A stretch of 64,000 bases of DNA from Ophiobolus disseminans (taxonomy: Eukaryota; Ascomycota; Dothideomycetes; Pleosporales; Phaeosphaeriaceae): positions 558,001 through 622,000 of the forward strand of contig MU006241.1 in NCBI GenBank assembly GCA_010093685.1, written 5' to 3'. Shown here in pieces: positions 1-11,876 of the stretch (the stretch's first letter is position 1; the number at the start of each line of letters is the position of its first letter). The notes below the pieces were generated by a model. The model was not told the DNA's origin. It saw only the letters and a list, made by a program, of their open reading frames with translations, and made no database searches. Made by a program: the position numbers and the translations under genes.

Positions 1-48
1 CTGATCAAGTGCCGGACGAAGGGCTTTCGGAATCTCAAACTTGCTCAT
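1..48 (-). CDS. N-terminal fragment of an unidentified protein, cut by the window edge
   Basis: A minus-strand ATG lies at 48-46 and opens a frame that reads MSKFEIPKALRPALDQ up to the window edge, with no stop. Only 16 residues are visible, too few to assign a family. It would be transcribed divergently from the phosphatase gene to its right. The start is plausible because the frame is open and reads like protein, but it could also be an internal methionine or an exon edge. Confidence 0.4.
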   Translation of the reverse strand, partial: MSKFEIPKALRPALDQ

Positions 49-890
49 AGCCGACGTAATCGAATTTCGTGTCGACCAGTTCATGCCGTGGCCTGTCTCC
101 CGTTGCACGATCTTGCGACTGTTCGGACAAAAAGAACAAACTTAACGAATATACACAAAGTGTTGCGAAAGGGTTGTTGCATTGGTGATCATTCTACTGA
201 GTGTGGAGAGTTAGGGCTTTGTAGCAAAGCGACTGGCATACCTGGATAAAACAACTAAAGCATATGACGCCAGACTCGCAACTCTTTAGGCAACATGGCA
301 TCTCTAACAAATACTAGTCTGTTGTTTACCTGCACAGGTTTTCTGCCATTGCATGGACAGAGCCTTTAAGTGATAGTACCTAGGTAGCAGAGCAATGATG
401 TGGCATTATAGTTAGTTGACAAGCAATTCGATGCTGCCGCAACTTCAGAATTGGATATACACCTAACAAGTCTTCAGGGCGCCTTGCTGATGCAATGTTA
501 GCGCATGTGTATCTTCTACGCTAATTGAACTTATGGACGCATAGACCCTGGTCGATGTTGGGTTTTGTCGGTCATTAATCCTAGCATTTGACAGAACAAA
601 ACAATTCGCCTTGTTTGATACACGTTGTTAGGTTTTACTTTAGGGCTGTTGTAGGTGGAACAGGTTATGTCTGAGCGTCCGGTCGCCCAGCCTCACGATT
701 TTCTGATTGCGTCACTGTTGTCCCAAGTTTCTTAGCGCGACGCGACAAACACAGAATTCCAGTGGTTCACTTTTCGTGCACTCGCAGCTGCAACTCGCCG
801 ATCAAACGTCGCGTAATTCACGTGTTGTTATTGAGGTTGTCAATTTCATACCGGCTCTTTACACGTCTTTTCGGAGCTCCCGTCGCAAAT
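49..890. other. Intergenic, AT-leaning, no gene seen
   Basis: Short overlapping ORFs only, without recognisable motifs. The stretch separates two divergently oriented genes and presumably holds both promoters. An ATG at 762 is in frame with the proposed start at 891 and could extend the phosphatase N-terminus. Confidence 0.4.
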
Positions 891-2861
891 ATGCGCGGCA
901 TCTTTGAGCTCTCGCTGCACGTGCTGAATTCTTTGAACCCTGCAAGATACGGTATGTGAAATACAACGCATGCAAGGAACAACAATCGCTGACATTGCAT
1001 AGTGCAAAGTGGAGATCAAGTACCAATCCTTGGTGAGCATGGTTGTGTGAAGCGTGAGTTATACTACCAGCATCAACACAAGAATTAAAATTGGCAGTGC
1101 TAATCCGTTCTAGCTACTCCAACAACAAAGTCATCAAGCCTACCGGACTACTTTGTGACCGATGACGGGCATTTCGCAGGTAAACATGAAATCTCCGTCT
1201 TCACGTTACTACCACAACTCACCACTTCAAGGCCCGACGCAGACCGGTGACGCTCCATACTTGGCGCAGACCAACGTAGCACCATTTGCAGGCGTATCGT
1301 ACATCCCAAATACACCCTTGGTGACCCAAATACCAATAGCGGGAAATGTCAACAACACCAGCATTTTCCAACGCCTCGCCATTCTCAGCCCGTACTTCCC
1401 CAATCCACGAGGGTTTGGCGTTGAGGAGTATTCCATGCCTCCCGGATCTAATGTCTCATGGCTGAACATGGTCCATCGGCATGGCAGTCGCTATCCTGAA
1501 GTCAGCGGTGATGCGGCTGAGCGAAGGCTTGGTCTCAAGCTTGCAGCAGCGGAGGGCAAGTTTACTGGCCATGGTGAACTCGAATTCTTGAACTATTGGA
1601 AGTTCATGCTTGGTGCCGAGATCTTGGTTCCCAACGGCAAAGCAGAGCTGTTTCAATCTGGAACGCTGCACTACTATCAATATGGTCATCTGTACCCGAA
1701 CAATGGCAGCAAGATTATCGTACGGAGCACAACTCAGCGCCGCATGTACGAGTCCGCGGAGTACTTCCTTGCTGGATTCTTCGGACTGGGATGGACGCAA
1801 AATGCGACGCTTGAGCTAGCGATAGAGTGGCCTGGCTTCAATAATACTATGGCGGGCTACAAGAACTGCCACCACACGAGCTGGATCATGGCTAGGGAGG
1901 GTGAGGTTCATTCACAAAATTCTGCAACATCTATCTAACGTGGAGTAGCCCTTATGGAATGGGTTGGGGTGTATCTCCATGATGCTCATGAGCGGATCAG
2001 AGAAAACATCAAAGGAGATCTGGATTGGACGTTGAGCGACACATGTAAGCTTCTCTATATACTGACCAACAGGGTGTGCTAACAGATTGAAGACAATGCA
2101 CAAGCGCTCTGTGCGTACGAGACTGTCGGTCTTGGGTTCTCTCACTTTTGCGGCTTATTTACCTGGGAGGAATGGGAAGGCTACGAATATGCACTCGATA
2201 TAGCCTTCATGGCTGGCACAGCCTTTGGATCGCCTGTGGGCCGTGCGATTGGAGTTGGTAGGTATGCTCCTAAGGTGGACGTTGCTGAATCTAATATGTT
2301 GTAGGTTACGTCCAGGAGGTCCTCGCACGTATGCAGCATCATCTCATCACAGAACCCACCGCTCAGATCAATGTCACACTCGACAACAACACCGACACGT
2401 TCCCTCTGGATCAGAACATCAATCTCGACTTCAGCCACGATGCAAACATCATCAGCATTCTTGTCGCGTTCGGTCTCACGCAATTCGCTGAACACCTTCC
2501 CACATCGCACATCAAAGAAGACCGCGAGTTTGTAATGTCGTACCTGGAGCCCTTTGCAGGCCGTCTAGACATCGAGATCATCAAAGCTCCTGCGCCCGTA
2601 AATCCTGATAGATCCGACAAGAAGGTCTACCTCGATGGCGAGCCGACCAGCTACGTGCACTTCATCCTGAATCAGCGCACCATACCCCTCGGCAGGAGCC
2701 ACAAAGAGTGCGGCAACAGAGACGATGGCTGGTGCGAAATGGAAACATTCCTCAAAGTAATGGAAAAACAGGTCGAATTAGCTGATTTCGACCATGCTTG
2801 CTTCGGAGAGTACCCTCCCCCTGCATACGGCGACATCACAGATGGAAGACCAATCAGGTAG
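891..2861 (+). CDS. Histidine acid phosphatase (phytase/inositol polyphosphate phosphatase family)
   Basis: Branch-2 histidine phosphatases hydrolyse phosphomonoesters such as phytate. The RHGSRYP motif (about 1480-1500) carries the phosphohistidine nucleophile, and SHDANI (about 2434) is the family HD proton-donor motif. My model joins 891-951, 1003-1032, 1114-1179, 1232-1900, 1949-2044, 2093-2257 and 2305-2861, giving 547 residues. The open frame starting at 1162 is misleading: 1180-1231 is an intron (GTAAAC...CAAG), and splicing it joins VTDDGHFAG to PTQTGDAPYLAQTN, as in the family. The two most 5' exons rest only on phase and splice signals, so the start is uncertain; 762 is an in-frame alternative. 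I see no signal peptide, although many relatives are secreted or membrane-anchored, so an upstream exon may be missing. The 3' end converges on the RING gene 125 bp away. Confidence 0.82.
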
Positions 2862-2986
2862 AGCTGGTTGTATTCGGGTGTGTAAAATGCGCTGCTGGTA
2901 TCGATAATAGTGTGTGCCGAAGGTATACGCGAAACTGCACTACACATAGAAAACAATAAGACACAGGAAAACCGAAACCCCCCAAT

Positions 2987-3403
2987 CTAAAACCACTCCA
3001 CCACCAAAGCAACAAAATGCCCCTGAGTATTCCACCGCTCCCCAACCTCCCTCCACCCCTCCACTAACCCCTGATTCCCCTTCTCCAACTCCCTGAGCAC
3101 CTGCTCGCTCACCACTAACTCCCCTTCGAATTCGAAGGGAACGGCATATTTTTTGCCCGCGGGCAAGAACATCTCGGCCCGGCAGAGCGGGCAGCACGAT
3201 TTCTCTCGACTCCAGTCGAGTAGGCAGTCGTCGTGCACGGTGTGCTTGCAGCGGAGCTGCAAGCCTTCCTGGTCTGCGCTGGCAAAGCAGGGGTCGAAGC
3301 AGATGCAGCATTCTGCATCGTTGGCAGCGCGTGTTGTTGAGGAGTAGAGGAGGTCGTAACGTTGCAGGCGCGAGGGGGCGGTTTCGCTGAGTGTGGAAGA
3401 CAT
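2987..3403 (-). CDS. Small RING-finger protein, probable E3 ubiquitin ligase
   Basis: Single-exon gene of 138 residues. The RING finger occupies about residues 32-75: CCIC, then CKHTVHDDC, then CCPLC, spacing expected for a RING-H2 type domain that binds two zinc ions and recruits an E2 enzyme. A short charged C-terminal part follows (residues 85-138, rich in Glu and Trp) with no membrane segment. The start is the first ATG of the open frame; a TATA-like GTATATAAG on the minus strand lies at 3592-3584, about 185 bp upstream. Target and partners cannot be read from sequence. Confidence 0.75.
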   Translation of the reverse strand: MSSTLSETAPSRLQRYDLLYSSTTRAANDAECCICFDPCFASADQEGLQLRCKHTVHDDCLLDWSREKSCCPLCRAEMFLPAGKKYAVPFEFEGELVVSEQVLRELEKGNQGLVEGWREVGERWNTQGHFVALVVEWF

Positions 3404-3583
3404 GTTGTGGTTTTGTCTTTGGATGTTGGTGTGGTAAGGGGTTGTGTGTCTTCGAATTTTGGTGCAGAAGGGGTTTTGTGTTCGAAGGTTGGTGTAATAA
3501 GGGGTTTCGTCTTCGGTCGTTGTAGTTGGAATTTGGATGGAGTGTGAATGAAGAGATCAGGAGGTAGAGGGGAGACGGGACGA

Positions 3584-3592
3584 CTTATATAC
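3584..3592 (-). promoter_or_regulatory. TATA-like element of the small RING gene
   Basis: Reads GTATATAAG on the minus strand, about 185 bp upstream of the ATG at 3403. Position and sequence fit a core promoter but nothing else supports it. Confidence 0.35.
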
Positions 3593-3662
3593 ACCTGATA
3601 GCAAAATAATTTTGCACTGGAGAGATAGTTCGCGGGGTAGTAACTTGCTCATATTCTAGAAT

Positions 3663-5589
3663 CTACTCAGGGTTTCGGTTATCGATAGGTAGTGCATCAA
3701 CCCATCCCTGTGGTCTCGGTCTTCCGCCCCGGAGGCCCTGGTGTAGCCATTTCTCGCCATCGTGACCGAACTCTATCAGCGCGTCCTCACCACCCCACTC
3801 CCCGTTACCGCTGAGGCCGATAGGAACCTTGCCTTTGCCCTCTGGGTCATTTACGTAGCCTACTGGGAACTGGATACATGGAATACCAGTAAAATTCGCC
3901 AACCAGACATATTCCATGTTCTTCAGGGTCATATTTGCGTTCGAAACACCGTACGCGAGATCAGCCGGATCTATTGGCCAGCCTGCGTTACGAGTAGTCG
4001 GCGTAACGATAACGAGGCCTGGGTGTTTCTGGAACAGGTGCGCTAAATGTTCCATTAGTACGGTGCGAACTCGCTGAGCTAGTAAGAAGTCGGTGGTCGG
4101 GGTTTGCGTCGCCACACTCATGAGAACTCTGTTCGCCGGCGTGAGATTGTAGATCGAGGTTTTGTGATTTACGCCTTCGGCCAGAATAGACATAGCATGC
4201 GCAAGCTGCCCCTCTCTTAAGAGCGGGAGGCTGATCTCGATGATCTCGTAGCCGAGTTCGTGCTGGAAATATTGCAGTGCGGTGCGGCAGGCTGCTTGAA
4301 CGGGCGGATCGGCACGGTCAAACCAGGGCTCGTAAATGCCAAGGACCTTGCTTCGTGGGCCGCGGTGCGCTTTTGGTGGGCTGAAGTGCGAGGAGGGCCA
4401 GCTGGATGGGTCGGGTTGAGCAAGCACGCGATACGCCAGCTCAAGGTCTGCCATGCTTGCTGCTAACGGCCCTCGCACCGTGACAGAATTGACTGCCGCT
4501 GGCAACGGCGCGGTTGAAACGCGACCATGGGAGGGCTTGAGGCCATACAAGCCGGTGTAATTCGAGGGTATTCGGATTGAACCTCCGCCATCCGAGCCAA
4601 TACCGAACGGGACGATACCGTGTCCCACGACTGAAGCGACGCCACCTGATGAGCCTCCCGTGTAGTATGAGTTGTTGTACGGGTTCAGAGGGGTTCCCCA
4701 GATGGGGTTGTTGTTCGTTGTGTCTGTCAACGTCAGCCTCAGCCACTCCAAGAGCCACACGGCGCAGAACATGACTGGCTGCTCGTGATGCTCAAGTATA
4801 GGATTTTATGCTTACCGGCGCCCAGCTCATGCATATTGAGCTTCCCAATGAGCACGGCACCCTTTTCCTCGCACTTCTTCACGCACCAGCTTGTCTCCAC
4901 CTCCTGCCCCTTGGTATAGTCGTGGCTCGTGCCGACATGCCTCTTGTACCCACGCACATCCAGATCGTCTTTGACGGCGAAAGGCACGCCATCAAGTATG
5001 CCCAAAGGCTTTCCGTCTTTCCACCGTTTTGTCGAGGCTTCGGCAGCCCGTCGCACCATTTCCACTCGAGTCTCGGTGAAGGCTGTCGCATGAGGACTGC
5101 GCTGGGATACATCTCGGCGAACGATAGGTAACAGGGCTTCTACGACATCGCTGGGCGTGCATGCCCCGGTCTTGTACGCATTGTGGAAGTCCACAATGGT
5201 GTAGAACCGGGGCTGTCCATCTTTCGGTGGCGCCCGCTGCAGGCTCCTTCTATCCGTGTAGCTCTCTGGAGCTTCATCGCCAGGCTGCACGATTGGTATG
5301 ACGGTCGGATCGAGTCGCGGGTCAACGTTATCAAGCCCGTCGCAGTCTCGTAGCGAGCCGAAGCCGGCGTTGCTCCATAGGATGTTCTGGATGAATGGTA
5401 GGGCCGCAACACTTCACATGTTAGCCTGCATGAATTGTTGATACAGGTATAAACATACACGTTACTCAAATAGTACAAAACGTTGCCCTTGATTACAGGG
5501 TTCTTCGGTGGAGGGGGAGGTTCATACGGCTGCTCGAAAGCTTTGGGGTTCGGGTAGTTGAAGAAGCGGGCATTGTGATCCTTCGACAT
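3663..5589 (-). CDS. Amidase signature family hydrolase
   Basis: Exons complement 5589-5459, 5411-4816 and 4723-3663 give 595 residues. The Ser-cisSer-Lys triad of amidase-signature enzymes is visible: Lys in PFAVKDDLD, cis-Ser in YTGGSSGGVAS, and the nucleophilic Ser in GSDGGGSIRIPS. Such enzymes hydrolyse carboxylic amides; the substrate cannot be predicted, and relatives include acetamidases, fatty-acid amide hydrolases and GatA. The N-terminal 45 residues are Pro-rich and there is no signal peptide, so it is probably cytosolic. Intron 1 is spliced from GTATGT to GTGAAG with the branch site GCTAAC; intron 2 uses GTAAGC and ends GACAG. Length is typical for fungal members (550-600). Confidence 0.93.
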
Positions 5590-6247
5590 GTCGGCTGACG
5601 ATCATTAATTTAATTTAGGAAGCTAGCACTTTAATGATGCACTTCTTTTGACAACATGGAAGTAGAAGCGGACACTATCGTGGTTTACGAAATAGGTATC
5701 GTGTAGCATACCCGAGGCCAGTAGCTCCAGCATGTGATGCCACGTCCACATTGGCCAAGCTTCGCTGCAGAGTTGATCTGCCTGCTCTACCTTGCAGACG
5801 GAACGCCGTCTAACGTGTTCCTGACGTTTAGCCATCTGGACGAATGACATGCCTAATGACATATTTAGATTCTGGATGATGCTTCACCGGGGTTGGCACG
5901 CGTTAGACATTTGAGTCACAGGCGTTTTGCTAGGCTAGAAGCTAGCGAAACCAATCTTTCTGAGAAATGTCATTCCTGTATACAATGCTACTAGACTACA
6001 ACGCAATATGCTGAGTCGTTATTTTGTTCACCCAGCCATACCAGATTGTGGTGACCATCGGCTCTACCTCATCAGAATATGTCCTCTCCAACCGTCCTTC
6101 AATTCATCTCTGCAACATAAAGCTGGACAAGAGATCCTGGATCACTGGCTGTCGAGCGGGCGTGTTGGACGCTGAGCCGCGCAAGCTTGACCATGTCATC
6201 GGTCGTGGCTCGCCATGAGATACCCGCTCGACCTTGCATGCCCGTGT
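5590..6247. other. Intergenic, no gene seen
   Basis: Upstream region of the amidase and 3' side of the BAP31-like gene, both on the minus strand. Only short meaningless ORFs are present. Confidence 0.45.
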
Positions 6248-7117
6248 TTATAAGCCCTTGCGAGGAGCAGGGTCGACTGGGTGAGACTCGTCGCCCTTGC
6301 GGTTGTACTCGGTCTGAAGGTTCTCGACCTGCTTCTTGAGGGTCTCCATGTCGCGGTCCTTGCGGGCGATCTCATTCTTGAGAGCACCGATTTCACCAGC
6401 GCCGCCAACGTCCTTGAGCGATTTGCCGCCCTTGACCTTCGGGTCGCCCTCATAGGCCTTGACCTGCTCCTCAAGACGGAGAACATCGAGGATCATGACG
6501 TAGGTTCGGTTGAGGATGAGAGACAGGAACAGGGTGAAGCCACAGAGGTACATATTGCGCTGTGAGTAGAACTTGCGGGCCTGGACCTCCATGCGCTCAA
6601 TACCACCAAGGCTGGAGTTTCTAGACGTGATTAGCACTATGTTTGCACCTGTGCTCGACTCTGACTTACCCTCCGCCGCCCTGCTGGTTGCCCATCCCAG
6701 TAAGCTCAACCTGTACGCGGTACACGCGGTTGACACTGTCAACGAACAGGATCAGGATGAAGATGAACGTGATCTGGTTGCACGTCAGATGGTACCAAAA
6801 TGACCAGCCTTCTGTGACGTACCTTCATGCCATATTGTAACTTCGCTATTATGGGGCTCTCCGAGATGAAGGTAAAGAGCTTGCGGCGCCAGGTGAACGG
6901 CAGAGGGACGATAAGGGCGAGGAAGATGAGCATCTCCGCCACCAAGAGGAGGAAGACCTATTCAGCAAAGTAAGCATGAGGCCACATGGCGGGTTCGTCG
7001 GGAGGGGCACGCGAGCAACGCTGCGAACAAGTGCCATTGGCAGGAGCCTTCATAGTGTCTGCCCGTACATGCTGTGTAGAGAGGAGAAATGCTTACCAAA
7101 CTGTAGTAGAGCGTCAT
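6248..7117 (-). CDS. BAP31/Yet-type endoplasmic reticulum membrane protein
   Basis: Exons complement 7117-7097, 6957-6823, 6773-6670 and 6620-6248 give 210 residues. Three hydrophobic segments lie in the N-terminal half (YSLVFLLLVAEMLIFLALIV; ITFIFILILFVDSVNRVY; MYLCGFTLFLSLILNRTY), followed by a charged coiled-coil tail of about 80 residues. PLPFTWRRKLFTF after the first helix and the SVNRVYRV segment are hallmarks of the Bap31/Bap29 family, which helps sort membrane proteins leaving the ER. The tail ends PRKGL, not the KKXX retrieval signal of animal BAP31. The first exon is only 21 nt. It is divergent from DUS3, with 395 bp between starts. Confidence 0.9.
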
Positions 7118-7512
7118 TTTGGCTGTTGAGTTGTAGCCTTACGGTGCACGCTGATGTTTGTATGTGGATGTGGGGTCGGGGCAAAAAATGCACTGATTTC
7201 AGGAGATCTTGGCTTGAGTGATACTCCAAGCAGAGTAGAGGCGGACAGATATAGAAGAGGACGAGAAGTCTGTGTGGGAGCGGCGCAGGAAGTGGGCAGG
7301 GAAACGCGAACTGGACAGAAGCCACAATTAGCTCGTGAACAATACGTCACCCTCGCGCAGGTTCCAAATGGCCCGAGCGCGTCGCATCACGATCTAGCCT
7401 GTTTGAGTTAACAACATCTCAGATTCACAAATTCAGAAGCGCTCCAGTCCAGCAGAAGGTCACCGACGCTTCCGGCACTACTTTCGTTTCAACAAAAGTA
7501 CTCACAGTGAAG
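7118..7512. other. Divergent promoter region of the BAP31-like gene and DUS3
   Basis: A 395-bp gap between two divergent start codons. No TATA box or other distinct element stands out. Confidence 0.5.
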
Positions 7513-9814
7513 ATGGCAAGTGAAGGTGACGCAACCAAGGCGAGCGAGTCGCTGCCGCTTACGGATATCAACTCCAACGGCACAGCAATTGGCAATACCG
7601 AAACCAACGGCGGCGCTGAGCCATTGGGCGACAAAAAGCGGGTACGAACTGGTAGTCAAGACGTTGAGATGGCTGAGTCTCCTCTGAAGCGACAGAAAGG
7701 TGTTGCGCCAATCAAGGCAGAGTATGTTGCGATCTTTCAGTCACCACCCAACCACTAATCTTTTCAGGTATATCATACATGTCGGTGGTAACAAAGCAGA
7801 GATCAAGGATGAGCCTGTAGACGACGATGCAGCCGAAGGCGCTGATGCTCGCCAAAAAGCCAGCGCTGGCGATTCGCGCGACAGTCGTGACAACCGCAAG
7901 GGCAAGAACAACAAAAAAGACAAGAAACAAAAGGGCCAGAACACGAGTCGAACGTTCGGTAGCTCACACGACAAACTGCCACTCTGTAGTACCCGAGCTT
8001 TGCATGATGAGTTCTCACCCCCAGAGTGCAAGTTTGGCAGCAAATGCAAATTCGAGCACGATCTTCGCAAGTACTTAAAGGAAGGCCGACGAGAAGATCT
8101 CACGGCTTTCGATGGCCAATGTCCAATCTACGAGGTCAAAGGCTATTGTCACCTGGGCTGGAAGTGCCGTTTCTCCGGCAGTCACTCGGAAGAGCGAACG
8201 ACAGATGACGGCAGGCAAGAGCTAGTATTGCGCGAGGACGCTGAGCGAAAGGCAAAGTTCAAGGATCTTGGTGAAGATGAAGTTGATGTGGTTAACGTGC
8301 TCGATAAAGAAGTCAGGTTCGGTCTCTCAAGGCGCAAGATTGGCACCCCTCGTTCAGACCAGTATTTGGAGTGGATTAACACCAACAAAGACGCCGAAAG
8401 AGATTTGTTCGATGCTCACCAGGGTGATAAAGAGGGCCTGAAAGAAGAGAAGGAGGCGCGTAGAGCGGAGTACAAGGAAGCCCCATTCAAGCCTTCCGAA
8501 AAGCGAAGGCTATACTATGGACCCGAGACACCCGTCTTAGCACCTCTTACCACCCAAGGCAACCTGCCATACCGTCGCTTGTGTATCGATCTCGGTTGCC
8601 AAATCACCTGGAGCGAGATGGCAATGGGTATGCCTCTAATTCAAGGCGAGCGGGGTGAATGGGCGCTGATGAAGGCACATGAGTCTGAGATTGCTGCACC
8701 GAGGTTTCAGAGCAAAGGCACAATTGTACAAGGCTACGACAACGCAACTGACTTCAGGTTCGGCGCGCAAATTGCCGCAAACAAGCCATGGCTGGCGAAC
8801 AAGACCGTCGAAGTGTTGACAGATAATTGCCCCAAGCTGCGCGCGATTGACCTGAACTGCGGTTGTCCTATCAACCTTGTTTGCGAAACTGGCAGCGGTT
8901 CGGCTTTGTTAGACAATGAAGCCAAGCTTGAAAATATTCTCCGTGGCATGAACTACGTCTCGAAAGAGGTCCCGATCACAGTCAAGGTTCGCATGGGTAC
9001 CAAGGATGCCAATCCAACCGCGCAAAAGCTCATCAAGCGTCTTGTGCTTGGTGGCTACGAAGCTATTGAGTCCGGCAAAGGCACATCAGGTGTGGCCGCA
9101 ATCACTCTACACGGCAGGAGTAAGCAGCAGCGCTACTCGAAGAGCGCAAACTGGTCATACATTGCCGAGTGTTCATCGTTGATCAAGAGACTCAAAGAGG
9201 AGAAAGATGCACAAACTGATACTGCAGCCGAGGCCGATCCTCGCGACCTTGCGAACGGCGGGCATGTCTACTTCGTTGGTAATGGCGACTGCTACTCGCA
9301 TGAAGACTACTATGACCACATGGACAATGCAGGTGTTGACTCAGTCATGATTGGTCGCGGTGCACTCATCAAACCTTGGATCTTCGAAGAGATTGAGAAG
9401 GGTCAGTACCTCGACAAGTCCGCCACCGAGCGCCTCGCCTACATTGAAAAGTTCGCAAAGTACGGAATGCAGACTTGGGGCTCGGATGAGCTAGGTATCG
9501 GCACTACACGTCGCTTCCTTCTCGAGTGGCTCAGCTTCGCGCATCGATACGTACCCGTAGGATTGATGGAGCATCTGCCACCCAACATCCAGGACCGCCC
9601 ACCGAGGTACCATGGAAGGAACGACTTGGAGACGCTGATGGCTAGTGAGCACTACACGGACTGGATCAAGCTCAGGTAAGCATCTTGAACGTGTGATACT
9701 ATGTGCGTGCGCTAATTGCTCAATAGCGAGATGTTCCTTGGTCCCGCTCACCCTAACTTCAAGTTCGAGCCAAAGCACAAGTCGAACGCTTACGAGATCG
9801 AAGCGGAAGGTTGA
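7513..9814 (+). CDS. DUS3: tRNA-dihydrouridine(47) synthase Dus3
   Basis: Exons 7513-7721, 7768-9675 and 9727-9814 give 734 residues, as expected for fungal Dus3 (yeast about 670). Dus3 is an FMN enzyme that reduces uridine-47 of tRNAs, and some mRNA uridines, using NADPH. The N-terminal third is charged and Lys-rich. It is followed by two CCCH zinc fingers (ECKFGSKCKFEHD, then a CPIYEVKGYCHLGWKC stretch), which are specific to Dus3 among the Dus enzymes. The flavin TIM barrel follows: the catalytic Cys lies in DLNCGCP, with VKVRMG and the GNGDCYS and MIGRGALIKPW phosphate-binding motifs. The start at 7513 is the first true ATG after the upstream stop. Intron 1 has the donor GTATGT inside the codon for Glu. 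Confidence 0.96.
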
Positions 9815-10460
9815 GGGCGTGCACGAGTTAGAGTTAAAGATGACAGACATGAAGGCTCATCAGAAGAACACATGAAAAATCTTCTCGGACATGGAATCTA
9901 CTTCGTTCTATCAACGACTCGGTGCATGATTGACTCTTTGATCCCTAATCTGCGTATCTTCTCCCCCTTCTCACTAACACGCTTAGCTCAACCACAAAGG
10001 ATAATGAACATGTTTTGACTCTGATTTGAAAGCTAATTCGTTAGCTGCTGTGGAGGCTGTACCGTTTAGCCTCTGCGAAAACGGGTTTCTACCATTCAAA
10101 GATGCTAATCTACCCAATTTCTTTAAAGACTTTCAATTAAAAAGAAACATTATGTCATGCGTCAGCATCACCTCGAAATTGATTGTCACGACAGTAGAAC
10201 TTATGCGACCGGGTAATCTCCCCACATCTCGTACTCCAACCAGGGGATGCGGCAAGTACATTGGGATGATAGTATTTGGCGACTCTTGTGCAACACAACG
10301 TTGCTTGAACATTTTGAAGTGTCAGGGACTAATTAAAGTAACGCCTCTCGCAGCAATGAGGTCAATTGTCGTAGGCAATGTTCGACCTCGAAAACCGAGG
10401 GCTGGGAAGAGCTGGGACAAAGGGCACACTGGCTAAGTGATTTCAAGGAAAGAACCTACA
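9815..10460. other. Intergenic, AT-rich, no convincing gene
   Basis: Contains an open frame at 10026-10436, but its translation has no domain, no bias typical of genes here and no promoter context. I treat it as chance. Confidence 0.4.
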
Positions 10461-11355
10461 ATGCGCTCCTACCTTCTCATCGCCTCGCTCATTCCGTCTA
10501 TCCTCGCGCACTCACACGTAGACGAAATATGGGCGCCCAATCCCTCAGTCCACTACAAAGGCTGGAACCCAAATTACTTCGATACTGCACCCTACCCAAA
10601 CGACACTCCAGCCTGGGTCAGTCCACAATCTCACATCCCCACATCATCTCAACACTAACACATCGCAGTACACCACCGCCCGCGGCGGCAACCCCCTTTA
10701 CCCAATCCACACCTCCACCTACTCCATAATCTGCAACAACAACTCCTCCCCCGCAAACCTCAGCGCGCCCATCGCAGCCGGAGAAACTCTCCGCGTCAGA
10801 TGGTGGAACCCAGGGCCGTGGCCCATGAACCACAAAGGGCCGGTGATCGATTACATCGCGCCTTGTAACGGGTCGTGCAGCGCCGTCGATCCCACGAGGC
10901 TAAAGTTTGTCAAGATTTCGGAATTGGGGTGGATTGATAATAGCATCGAGGAAGGGTATTGGGCGAGTGATAAATTGCTGGATGATGGGAGTAGTTGGAA
11001 CATTGTGGTTCCGCGCGGTTTGAGGGCGGGGGAGTATGTTTTGAGGACGGAGATCATCGTATGTATAGAACGCTTTGTGTTCAAGTTGTGGATGTATGCT
11101 AATTCAGGGCAGGCTTTGCATCAAGCTCATCTCGCTGTTGGGAACGGCACATATTCGCCTATTGGTGCGGAACTGTATCCTTCCTGTATTAATTTGGCGG
11201 TCACGGGGAATGGAACGAAAGAAGTTGTTGGTGGTGTTGATGCGAGGAGGTTGTATACGGGGGCTGAGCCCGGGTTGGCGTATAGGACGCTGCATAGTAC
11301 GACGGAGCATGGTGGGTATGTTGTTCCGGGTCCGAGGCTTTGGGATGGTGCTTGA
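10461..11355 (+). CDS. Secreted AA9 lytic polysaccharide monooxygenase
   Basis: Exons 10461-10616, 10669-11058 and 11113-11355 give 262 residues. AA9 enzymes are copper oxidases that cleave cellulose and related glucans. A 16-residue signal peptide ends ...SILA, so the mature protein begins with His (HSHVDEIW), the N-terminal ligand of the copper 'histidine brace'. The second His is in NHKGPVIDYIAPC. The conserved pair near the C-terminus reads GAELYPSC, where most AA9 proteins have Gln instead of Glu two residues before the axial Tyr. No carbohydrate-binding module is attached. Intron 1 has a weak GTCAGT donor; intron 2 uses the second AG after GCTAATTCAG. The family call is secure; activity depends on the Gln/Glu change. 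Confidence 0.92.
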
Positions 11356-11876
11356 AAGTTGTTTGGTTGATGTGTGGAAGGCGAGGAGGTGGAGGTTTGG
11401 TGACGTCACAATGCTCTCAGTTTTGGATGACACGAGTGGCGCGACGGGGTGATGGCTTCACAATGACTCAAATCCATCTTTGAATAGCAACATGAACCTC
11501 TCAACAACATGAGAACATCATTTTCGAGATCTTTGTTACTCCAATATCAGAGTTCACTATCGCTACAGTGAATGATCTCAAGTGCATTGCTCTCGATTGC
11601 TGTGAATTGATCGAGTCGTGGCGTGCGTGGAATTGGCATTTTGCCTGCCAAGGTGGTTGATGAGCAAGTGCAACTGCACTATGCCGCGCCTCTTATTCCA
11701 TTGTGAACCTAGAAAGTGATCTGGCAAGATGGCGCGACCACAACAAATTTGGTCCTTAATTCTTCTCGACCAGATGCTCATCCTACACTTCCTCTCTACA
11801 CCACTGCATCCACTTCCACACTCCTTAGCACCTCTCAATTCCAACTTCCGTAAGACACTCATAAGCCCTTTGGCAG
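11356..11876. other. Intergenic, no gene seen
   Basis: Lies between two genes in the same direction. It holds the presumed 3' UTR of the AA9 gene and a CT-rich leader before the RING gene. Confidence 0.45.

Noticed and set aside
10026..10436. 136-codon open frame between DUS3 and the AA9 gene
   Set aside because: No domain, no splice signals, AT-rich surroundings; consistent with chance.
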